DNA from: Chitinophagales bacterium
Lineage (GTDB): Bacteria; Bacteroidota; Bacteroidia; Chitinophagales; UBA8649
DNA length: 7,065 nucleotides
Direction of reading: 5' to 3'
Assembly: GCA_016777395.1 (NCBI GenBank)
Contig: JADHRO010000110.1
Coordinates: 1-7,065 of the forward strand
The notes below the pieces were generated by a model. It did no database searches. It was not told the DNA's origin and worked only from the letters and a program-made list of their open reading frames with translations. Shown here piece after piece: positions 1-6,341 of this stretch (the stretch's first letter is position 1; each line of letters opens with the position of its first letter). Made by a program: the position numbers and the translations under genes.

Positions 1-1
1 A

Positions 2-934
2 AACGCCGCTTGTTTTGGTACAAGCACAGCCAGTATTGATGCTACTATCATAGGAGGAGTTGCACCTTATGTATACGCCTGGGCTGGGCCAAATGCTTTT
101 ACCGCCAATACGGAAGATATATCTTCGCTTGCTGCAGGAAACTACACACTAACTGTATCAGACAGCAACAGTTGTATACTTACTCAAAACATTGCGCTAA
201 CACAACCCCCCACTATAAGTATTAGCTTTAGCCAAAATCCTGTTAGTTGCTTTGGTGGAAATGATGGAAGTTTAACTGCAAATGTTACCGCAGGAGGGAC
301 TGCTCCCTACGCCTACCAATGGGGCCCAGCTGCTAATAACCAAAATACTGTCACAGCAACAGGTTTATCTCAAGGCATATACACTGTTACGATTACTGAT
401 GGTAATGGTTGTGATTTCACGGATAACGCTAATGTATCAGAGCCTGTTTTACCCTTAAATATTCTAATGGATAGCACCAATGTTTCATGTGCCGGGTACA
501 ATAATGGTATTGGATCAGTTTCGCCTAATGGAGGAACACCAGGTTATGTATACTTGTGGAATGACCCACAAGCTCAAACTAATAATATCGCAACCGACCT
601 AGCGCCAGGTAGTTATCAAGTAATCGTTACAGATGCAAATGGGTGCACCGAGATTGGATTGGTTTCAATTAATGAACCCACTCCCATCTTCATAGTTGCA
701 ATACCTGACTCAACGAATTGTTTTGGAGATGCTAGTGGTGCAATTACTATTCAAGCTAATGGAGGCACAACGATAGCTTATGGATATTCGATAGATGGAG
801 GTGAAAATTTTCAATCTAGTGCAGACTTTTTCAATCTACCTGCAGGTGTTTATGATGAAATAATTGTTCAGGATTTAGGATCTTCAGAGGAATGTTTATC
901 TGTTCAAGTTTCTACAACTATTTACGAACAGCCC
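2..934 (+). repeat. Array of four SprB-type protein repeats (coding)
   Basis: Four tandem protein repeats of about 70-85 residues lie at roughly 2-208 (start cut by the window edge), 209-445, 446-679 and 680-934. The first three share a Cys near the start, GG(V/T)(A/T)P(Y/G)xYxW in the middle, a GxYx(L/V) strand, (S/T)D(S/G/A)N(S/G)C near the end and a closing xQP or xEP. The fourth is the common variant with YSIDGGENFQ in place of the Trp core and a longer end. The similarity is at protein level. The DNA copies have diverged, so this does not look like a recent duplication. More units probably lie upstream of the window. Confidence 0.8.
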
Positions 935-1486
935 TATTTTTCGTTTGTGATTAATCCAGACGATACCACTTTGCAATTGGAGCAAAGCCTGAGCCTCTCC
1001 TTGGAAGTTACTTCACCAAATTATACCAACGCAGATATTGCTCAGGTAAACTGGTTCCCAACTGCTGGCTTAGATTGTGATGATTGTATTGACCCTACTC
1101 TGCTTACTTACGATAGTTATACTGAATATACTGCGACCGTTTATTATGAAGGTGACGATAACGAATTATGTAATAGCTTTTCAAATACAATAATTACTGT
1201 TGAAAATAATCTAGCGTTATTTATTCCTAATGCATTTACTCCTAGTAATTTTGACGAAATCAATCGCACTTTTGAAGTGTTTGGAGAGGGGATAGAATAT
1301 ATTACCATGCAAATCTATAATAGATGGGGAGAGAAAATCTTTGAAAGTTCTAATCAAAAAGCTTCTTGGAACGGAACCTATAAAGGTGAACTTCAAAATC
1401 CCGGTGTCTATACCTACTTTGTTAGTATCGAATACTTAGATGGCAAGACCATAACTCGCAAAGGAAGTGTGACCTTATTGCTTTAA
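2..1486 (+). CDS. SprB-repeat secreted protein with type IX (type B) C-terminal sorting domain, 5' partial
   Basis: This is the C-terminal 494 codons of a larger protein. The frame is open from base 2 and ends at TAA 1484-1486; the start lies outside the window, so the ATG at 467 is internal. Four SprB-type repeats come first (bases 2-934), each built around a Cys-Phe-Gly or similar start, a Gly-Gly-x-x-Pro/Ala-Tyr-x-Tyr-x-Trp core, a Leu-x-x-Gly-x-Tyr strand and an Asp-x-x-Gly-Cys end. An Ig/PKD-like domain follows (about 935-1210), with the motif WFPTAGLDCDDCIDP seen in such Bacteroidota proteins. The end (1211-1483) is a CHU_C sorting domain: PNAFTP, then IYNRWGEKIFE, WNGTYKG, PGVYTYFV and a final KGSVTLLL. 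By family knowledge such proteins are exported by the type IX system and anchored at the cell surface, and SprB itself is a gliding adhesin. A specific role in gliding or adhesion is inference. The calcium-type GDGxND motif is degenerate here (SNFDEIN). Confidence 0.92.
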   Translation, partial: NAACFGTSTASIDATIIGGVAPYVYAWAGPNAFTANTEDISSLAAGNYTLTVSDSNSCILTQNIALTQPPTISISFSQNPVSCFGGNDGSLTANVTAGGTAPYAYQWGPAANNQNTVTATGLSQGIYTVTITDGNGCDFTDNANVSEPVLPLNILMDSTNVSCAGYNNGIGSVSPNGGTPGYVYLWNDPQAQTNNIATDLAPGSYQVIVTDANGCTEIGLVSINEPTPIFIVAIPDSTNCFGDASGAITIQANGGTTIAYGYSIDGGENFQSSADFFNLPAGVYDEIIVQDLGSSEECLSVQVSTTIYEQPYFSFVINPDDTTLQLEQSLSLSLEVTSPNYTNADIAQVNWFPTAGLDCDDCIDPTLLTYDSYTEYTATVYYEGDDNELCNSFSNTIITVENNLALFIPNAFTPSNFDEINRTFEVFGEGIEYITMQIYNRWGEKIFESSNQKASWNGTYKGELQNPGVYTYFVSIEYLDGKTITRKGSVTLLL

Positions 1487-1511
1487 ACAGCAGTAATAGA
1501 CTATAAGTATA

Positions 1512-2066
1512 TCACCTTTTAAAGCAGGAAATATTATGATCATTTACCATTCCGCTTGCCTGCATAAAGGCGTAACATATTTTACTTCCCACAAAGGTAA
1601 AACCATCTTTCTTTAACTGTTTACTCATATTAACACTAACAGCAGTTTCCATGGGAATCTCGCTGGACTTCTTGAACTTATTTTTAATTACTTTTCCTTC
1701 TACAAAGGCCCAAATATAATTACTAAATGAATCATGGACTTCTTCTATTTTTAGATATGCTTGAGCATTTTTTCTTATTCCAAAAACTTTTAAACGATTA
1801 CGAATAATACCGGGATTCAATAATACCTGCTCCAAGTATTCATCCGTTAAATTTGCAATATTTACAGGCGAAAAGGAAGAGAAAAGATTACGATATTGGG
1901 CTCGTTTCTTGAGGACTGTAATCCAAGACAAACCAGCTTGCTGCCCTTCTAAACAAAGCATTTCAAAAAGCTGCTGATTTTTATAACAAGGAACACCCCA
2001 TTCCTCATCATGATACTTTATATATAATGGATCGCTAGTGACCCATGGGCACCTTATCTTTTCCAT
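1512..2066 (-). CDS. tag: DNA-3-methyladenine glycosylase I
   Basis: The enzyme removes 3-methyladenine from alkylated DNA and starts base excision repair in the cytoplasm. The 184-residue protein aligns nearly end to end with E. coli Tag (187 aa), recalled from memory. Conserved stretches are DPLYIKYHDEEWGVP, LFEMLCLEGQQAGLSWITVL, the helix-hairpin-helix region with GIIRNR, and the end GFTFVGSKICYAFMQ...VNDH. The four zinc ligands are all present at Cys6, His19, His177 and Cys181. The residues matching E. coli Glu38 and Trp46 of the base pocket are Glu40 and Trp48. The ATG overlaps the ribE stop by one base (TAATG), which fixes the start and suggests translational coupling. The stop is TGA. 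The gene runs towards the plus-strand SprB gene with a 25-base gap, and I see no hairpin terminator there. Confidence 0.97.
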   Translation of the reverse strand: MEKIRCPWVTSDPLYIKYHDEEWGVPCYKNQQLFEMLCLEGQQAGLSWITVLKKRAQYRNLFSSFSPVNIANLTDEYLEQVLLNPGIIRNRLKVFGIRKNAQAYLKIEEVHDSFSNYIWAFVEGKVIKNKFKKSSEIPMETAVSVNMSKQLKKDGFTFVGSKICYAFMQASGMVNDHNISCFKR

Positions 2067-2650
2067 TATACTTCCTGTAATCGAGCAATATATTTACCTA
2101 TAATATCAAACTCCAAATTTACATGATCACCTGTAACTAGGTCCTGAAAACCAGTATGCTCATAAGTAAATGGAATAATGGCAACTTCAAAGCTTGTATC
2201 CGTTACATTAAATGCTGTTAAGCTGACCCCATTAATACAAATTGAGCCTTTCTCAACAATTAGCTTATTGCGGCTGGTACTATAATCAAAGCCAAAACGC
2301 CAACTCCCCTCATTAGATTCTTTAACCGTACAGACAGCTGTATCATCTACATGACCTTGAACGATATGACCGTCTAGCCTTCCATTCATTTGCATGCACC
2401 TTTCTAAGTTAACTTTTTGCCCAAGTTTTAAATTTGAAAGATTACTTACCGCTAAGGTTTCCTTTACAGCCGTAACCGTATACTTATCTTTCCATTGTTT
2501 CACAACGGTTAAGCAAACACCATTGTGTGCAACACTCTGATCCACTTTCAATTCATTTGCTAGATTTGACTGAATCGTAAAATGGACATTTTCTTCTTCT
2601 TTCTGAATATCAACTAATAGTCCTACATTTTCAATAATACCTGTAAACAT
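2066..2650 (-). CDS. ribE: Riboflavin synthase, alpha subunit
   Basis: This is the last step of riboflavin synthesis: two molecules of 6,7-dimethyl-8-ribityllumazine are converted to riboflavin and a pyrimidine by-product. The 194-residue protein has the usual two lumazine-binding barrels. The first (about 1-90) starts with the family signature MFTGIIE and holds SVAHNGVCLTV (Ser39, His42, Cys46) and KETL. The linker has GHIVQGHVD (His95, His100). The second (about 98-185) holds INGVSLT and IPFTYEHT. The length is normal; E. coli RibE is longer only at its C-terminus. An A-rich TTAGAAAAG precedes the ATG, with no strong Shine-Dalgarno sequence, as is common in Bacteroidota. The gene lies 13 bases after the ancestral end (TAA 2664-2666) of the upstream FN3/CHU_C gene and overlaps tag by one base, so the three may share a transcript. 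No FMN riboswitch precedes it. Some databases call this gene ribC. Confidence 0.97.
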   Translation of the reverse strand: MFTGIIENVGLLVDIQKEEENVHFTIQSNLANELKVDQSVAHNGVCLTVVKQWKDKYTVTAVKETLAVSNLSNLKLGQKVNLERCMQMNGRLDGHIVQGHVDDTAVCTVKESNEGSWRFGFDYSTSRNKLIVEKGSICINGVSLTAFNVTDTSFEVAIIPFTYEHTGFQDLVTGDHVNLEFDIIGKYIARLQEV

Positions 2651-2663
2651 CTTTTCTAACTGT

Positions 2664-2771
2664 TTAGTTATTCTTAATTAAATGAATGAAACCACCACCA
2701 TCGCTATCTTGCGGGAGAGGACGTTTTTCTAAAGTGCCATCGCTCCTCAAAACAAAGTAGAAACCGCTCTA
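2664..2771 (-). pseudogene. Detached 3' end of the CHU_C sorting domain, after an in-frame TAG
   Basis: The frame of the upstream 880-codon gene stays open past its TAG (2769-2771) for 34 codons to a TAA at 2664-2666. The translation starts SGFYFVLRSDG, continues with LEKRPLPQ and ends GFIHLIKNN. That matches the usual end of type B sorting domains, where GVYxY is followed by about 11 residues to a Gly, then a basic stretch and GFIHLIR or similar. No gap is needed: the TAG sits at the conserved Tyr/Phe after GVYL. The 34 codons are therefore the lost end of the gene and not a separate gene; they contain no start codon in a useful place. The spacing of 13 bases to ribE also suits a former gene end. 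Confidence 0.8.
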
Positions 2772-5411
2772 AAGATAGACGCCATCATTGAGTGATTTAT
2801 GTGTTTTTTGATCAGTTCCATCCCAATTTATATTTGGATTTTCAGTTTGCCAAACCACATTACCCCATCGGTTAAAAATTTTCATATCAATTTTTGCTAC
2901 GAATCTCCAGCCAGGAAATGGCGTAAATAAATCATTTGCTCCATCTCCATTGGGTGTAAAACTGTTAGGTAAGTCATAGAAAGGGCAATTCTCCACACAA
3001 ATTGTATCACTAAACATACCTACATTCGCTTTTTCATCGATAGCTCTTATTATATAGCAGCCCGCTAGGGTTGTATTTAGCTGGTGGACAAAAAAGGTGT
3101 CAGTGGTTGAACTCAACAATTGAAAGTCAAATTCATTCTCTGCGTAATATAACTCAAATTGCAAGGCATCGTCCCCACATAAAAGTGTACTCCAAGATAA
3201 TCTATTTTGGAAATTATTATTTGTCCAAGCTTGCTCTTGAATACTTTCACAGTCATTACGAATAACCAATTCTGGAGGGCAAGGAGCTATTGTATCAATG
3301 GGTATTGCGCAAACCCGTTGTGATAAATTAATTAATGGGCGCGGTAAACTATTGTTTGTGTACTCTCCTGTACTTTCAATATAATAGCAATAAGCAGAAT
3401 CATTTATCAAGCCTGAATCAATATAACTTCTAGCCATGGTCGTAGTTAAACTGTCAAAAACTCCATTGATACTATCCCTTCTGTATATCGTATAACTATC
3501 ATTTAACCATGGGACATCTTCATCCCAATTTAAAGCCAGAAGACCATCACCTGAGCCAATAGTCAAAAATATAGAAGATGCCACCGAAGAATTACCTATG
3601 GTGTCCATCCCCCCATTTGCATAAAAAATAACTTGATAACTATATTCATTAGCACTTGTATTTAAAACCAAATCATTAAGGATAGTATCATTCATCAATG
3701 CATAACTCGGCGCAGAGAAGCTTTGAATAAGTTGCAGATTACTCCCTATAAAATCTTGAGAACGATATAATTCAAATAGATACGGTGGTGGGTCTAAAAT
3801 TGTATCTAATAAATCGACACCCGCTAATGGCTTAGTCCATCGAATAAACATTTCGCCATTAACTGAATCTGTTTCTTCTACAGAAACATTCAATAGAACT
3901 GGAAGGTCTAATGGCAGCTCCACACAGGCTGCGTTGCTTGGGGCACTTACCATCCGATTGTATACACTACCTTGCGACGAGGTAGGGTTCTTTCCAAAAT
4001 GAGCCAAAACCCTATAAGAATATTGATTTCCTCGATCTAGGTTCAAATCCAGATAATCATATGCCTGAATATTATCTGCCAAAAGCTCATAAGAAGTGTT
4101 TTCCAATCCTAGATCGCATAGGCTAATATCAAAACTATCACAACCAATTTTCCGCCAAACAGAGAAAAACTGAAAATCAGGGCTAGCAATACAATCGTAA
4201 GGGTCATCCCAGTTCAATAATACATCATTTCCTGTTATTGTAGCTTGTAATCCCGTTGGAGGTGGAGGCACTACTGTGATGAGCCATGTTTCTAAATCAG
4301 ACAAAATAACACCATTTCCATTGGGCTCATCTTCGGCTTTAAATACAACTTGATAAAATTGAGGGCGAATATGCTCACAAACCGTATTCCAAGAAAAAAT
4401 GCCAACAGGATTTAAGCCTGTATCTGACTGGAAAGTAGCCTGAGATGAAGAAAGAATAAAAGGAGCCCCGAGCGCAGAAATTCTGACAAGCTCTCCATTC
4501 GGATCTTGAGCGCTTACATTAATAGTAAAATTTGAACCGCCAATAACGCAGGTATCTCGGAGTTCTTCGATTTGTGGTGGGTCATCTATAATGGCCTCAA
4601 CAATGATTTCCATATCCCTTAGGAGAGTTCCAATGCATCTTCCTCCCCTAAACTCACGAATGAGTATGGCGATGTTATAGGTGCCTTGAAGTTGGGGAGT
4701 TGCCCAAACAATTTCTCCCGTATTTTCATCTATGGTGAAGCTATTGTTTGGCCCAGGAGGAAATTGATCTGGAAATAGGTAAAGGGGGACCTCTACTCCA
4801 TTAGCTTCCAAAGAGGGAACTAGTCGAAAATGTAAACTATCTCCGTCTAAATCATAGGCATTTGGATTATGATAAAAGGTATCATTAACATTGGCAAAAT
4901 CTATAGGTGGATTTAATAATATAGGAGATGAATTACTTTCAAAGAGCTCAGGTGGAATATACTTCAAGGTATCCTCAAAATAAATAGGAACGCTAACTGA
5001 TCCAGTACCCGCAGATATATTAACAATGTTCGCTATTCGATTCTGATCAGTCACTGAAATGATATAAAAAGGAAGTGCACCACTATAGGTATGAATCCCA
5101 CTTTGATAAATGTTTTCTTTGATATCATTACCAATCAACTCCCCATTTGGAATACCGTTAAACAATGGGCCATTAATACGGACGATACTTTCTATGGTAC
5201 CATCGCCCCAATCTAGGTCAAGTGAGTCCCTATCTGCATTGGCACTAATATCACTAATCTTTGAATAGCTAATGACCTTAACTCTATAACTTAATGGTGA
5301 AATATACTCATAAAGCAATTCGCCAGCTCTGTTATGCGTAGCATAGCTACTTAAGCTTGTTAAAACAAACAAAAAAAGTACTAGAAATTTTATAAGTAAT
5401 TTACTTTTCAT
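2769..5411 (-). CDS. Secreted FN3/Ig-like protein with type IX (type B) sorting domain, cut short by a nonsense codon
   Basis: This 880-residue protein is probably exported across both membranes. Residues 1-24 are a signal peptide: Lys-rich start, hydrophobic core LIKFLVLFLFVL, likely cleavage after SSYA. THNRAGEL follows directly, a hallmark of large Bacteroidota surface proteins. Next come a domain with LDWGDGT (about 25-150), two Ig/cadherin-like domains (about 155-275, with YDLDGDSLHF and FTIDENTGEI; about 278-385, with AQDPNGE) and about four fibronectin type III-like domains (386-500, 501-617, 619-705, 706-805). The last part (811-880) is a CHU_C sorting domain with PNSFTPNGDGANDLF, MKIFNRWGNVVW and WDGT. 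It breaks off at NDGVYL-TAG, though 34 more in-frame codons complete the domain. By family knowledge the intact domain is needed for type IX export, so the product may fail to be secreted; that is inference. The start is set by the signal peptide. The exact substrate or partner is unknown. Confidence 0.88.
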   Translation of the reverse strand: MKSKLLIKFLVLFLFVLTSLSSYATHNRAGELLYEYISPLSYRVKVISYSKISDISANADRDSLDLDWGDGTIESIVRINGPLFNGIPNGELIGNDIKENIYQSGIHTYSGALPFYIISVTDQNRIANIVNISAGTGSVSVPIYFEDTLKYIPPELFESNSSPILLNPPIDFANVNDTFYHNPNAYDLDGDSLHFRLVPSLEANGVEVPLYLFPDQFPPGPNNSFTIDENTGEIVWATPQLQGTYNIAILIREFRGGRCIGTLLRDMEIIVEAIIDDPPQIEELRDTCVIGGSNFTINVSAQDPNGELVRISALGAPFILSSSQATFQSDTGLNPVGIFSWNTVCEHIRPQFYQVVFKAEDEPNGNGVILSDLETWLITVVPPPPTGLQATITGNDVLLNWDDPYDCIASPDFQFFSVWRKIGCDSFDISLCDLGLENTSYELLADNIQAYDYLDLNLDRGNQYSYRVLAHFGKNPTSSQGSVYNRMVSAPSNAACVELPLDLPVLLNVSVEETDSVNGEMFIRWTKPLAGVDLLDTILDPPPYLFELYRSQDFIGSNLQLIQSFSAPSYALMNDTILNDLVLNTSANEYSYQVIFYANGGMDTIGNSSVASSIFLTIGSGDGLLALNWDEDVPWLNDSYTIYRRDSINGVFDSLTTTMARSYIDSGLINDSAYCYYIESTGEYTNNSLPRPLINLSQRVCAIPIDTIAPCPPELVIRNDCESIQEQAWTNNNFQNRLSWSTLLCGDDALQFELYYAENEFDFQLLSSTTDTFFVHQLNTTLAGCYIIRAIDEKANVGMFSDTICVENCPFYDLPNSFTPNGDGANDLFTPFPGWRFVAKIDMKIFNRWGNVVWQTENPNINWDGTDQKTHKSLNDGVYL

Positions 5412-5458
5412 TTTATATAACGAAAATACAAAACATCCCTTGTATTTACCTTATTTTT

Positions 5459-5471
5459 TTTGGCAGCCAAA
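5459..5471. repeat. Short palindrome upstream of the FN3/CHU_C gene
   Basis: TTTGGCAGCCAAA is a perfect inverted repeat with six-base arms around one central base. It lies 48-60 bases before the start codon of the FN3/CHU_C gene, between that gene and the sdhB terminator. The position would suit a repressor or activator site. On the minus strand it is followed by A residues, so it is not a terminator for the minus-strand genes. A function is only a guess, since a palindrome this short can arise by chance. Confidence 0.3.
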
Positions 5472-5480
5472 TACATAAAA

Positions 5481-5530
5481 TGAAAAAAGCTTCGTAATCT
5501 CAAGATGTTCTAGAAATATAACGAAGCTTC
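5481..5530 (-). terminator. Rho-independent terminator after sdhB
   Basis: On the minus strand, 19 bases after the sdhB stop, a perfect nine-base stem (AAGCTTCGT at 5529-5521 with ACGAAGCTT at 5495-5487) is followed by a U-tract; six T residues run from 5488 to 5483, the first two lying in the stem. It should end the sdh transcript before the FN3/CHU_C gene. The loop is 25 bases, long for this class, and contains the small palindrome TTCTAGAA (5508-5515), which could shorten the effective loop. Confidence 0.7.
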
Positions 5531-5548
5531 TATACTTTTATTAATACT

Positions 5549-6298
5549 TTACTCAGAAGCAAGAGAGCTTTTGGCATAAAGCCTATTCATCCTTGCAATA
5601 TTCTCTAGCGAGATACCTTTTGGACATTCAGCTTCGCAAGCACCCGTGTTTGTGCAATTCCCAAAACCTTCCTTATCCATTTGAGCAACCATATTTAATA
5701 CTCTTTTATCGCTTTCCACTTTACCCTGGGGCAACAAATCCAGCTGAGAAACTTTAGCAGAAACGAATAACATAGCACTAGAATTCTTACAGGCGGCGAC
5801 ACATGCACCACAGCCTATGCATGTCGCTGCATCAAAGGCGGCATCCGCATCGTGTTTTGGAATAGGAATAGAATTCGCATCCTGTGTATTACCACTTGTA
5901 TTTACTGAAACGTAACCCCCAGCTTGTATAATTCTATCAAATGAGCCTCTATCTACTGCCAGATCCTTTATAATAGGAAATGCACTTGCTCTCCAAGGCT
6001 CGATAGTAATAGTATCTCCATCTTTAAATGAACGCATATGGAGCTGACAGGTTGTGACTCTATCTCCAGGTCCATGTGGTTGCCCATTGATATACATTGA
6101 GCACATCCCACAGATACCTTCGCGACAATCATGATCAAAAGCAACAGGATCTTCACCCGATAAAACCAATTGCATGTTTAACACATCAATCATTTCTAAA
6201 AAAGATGAATCTGGCGAGATATCACTTACTTGATAATCCACCATTTTACCGTTGTCATTTGCTCCTGTTTGGCGCCAAATTTTTAATTTTAAATTCAT
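5549..6298 (-). CDS. sdhB: Succinate dehydrogenase/fumarate reductase, iron-sulfur subunit
   Basis: SdhB passes electrons from the FAD of SdhA to the membrane quinone site through three iron-sulfur clusters, linking the TCA cycle to respiration on the inner face of the cytoplasmic membrane. The 249-residue protein has an N-terminal plant-ferredoxin-like domain with the [2Fe-2S] ligands Cys58, Cys63, Cys66 and Cys84 (DCREGICGMC...TTC). The C-terminal half has CIGCGACVAAC (160-170) and CTNTGACEAECPKGI (215-229). By family pattern Cys160, 163, 166 and 225 hold the [4Fe-4S] cluster, and Cys170, 215 and 221 the [3Fe-4S] cluster. All are intact. It lies 43 bases after sdhA on the same strand, the usual sdhA-sdhB order; the membrane subunit sdhC is expected upstream of sdhA, outside the window. 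No clear Shine-Dalgarno sequence precedes the ATG. Succinate oxidation and fumarate reduction cannot be told apart from sequence. Confidence 0.97.
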   Translation of the reverse strand: MNLKLKIWRQTGANDNGKMVDYQVSDISPDSSFLEMIDVLNMQLVLSGEDPVAFDHDCREGICGMCSMYINGQPHGPGDRVTTCQLHMRSFKDGDTITIEPWRASAFPIIKDLAVDRGSFDRIIQAGGYVSVNTSGNTQDANSIPIPKHDADAAFDAATCIGCGACVAACKNSSAMLFVSAKVSQLDLLPQGKVESDKRVLNMVAQMDKEGFGNCTNTGACEAECPKGISLENIARMNRLYAKSSLASE

Positions 6299-6341
6299 TT
6301 TATTAGTATTTAAATCACTAGTTTACTGGATAGATAGCATT

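Noticed and set aside
2..934. Recent DNA tandem duplication in the SprB repeat region
   Set aside because: The repeats are similar only at protein level; the nucleotide copies differ widely, so they are old repeats and not a recent expansion.
467..1486. A 339-residue protein starting at the ATG at 467
   Set aside because: The frame is open back to base 2 and encodes two more SprB-type repeats; the ATG falls within a repeat, so it is not the gene start.
2650..2768. FMN riboswitch upstream of ribE
   Set aside because: The sequence codes for the end of the CHU_C domain in frame and shows none of the conserved FMN-element stems.
3071..3265. 64-codon open frame on the plus strand
   Set aside because: It lies wholly inside the FN3/CHU_C gene on the other strand, has no recognisable domain or ribosome binding site, and is a shadow frame.
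5412..5470. Bacteroidota promoter (-33 TTG / -7 TAnnTTTG) for the FN3/CHU_C gene
   Set aside because: The best -7 match (TATTTTCG, minus strand 5428-5421) is only about 10 bases from the ATG and has no -33 partner at the right spacing; another candidate (TAAATACA, from 5448) matches poorly.
5968..6306. Two open frames overlapping sdhB (5968-6156 minus, 6097-6306 plus)
   Set aside because: Both are shadows of sdhB, whose iron-sulfur motifs fix the true frame across this region.
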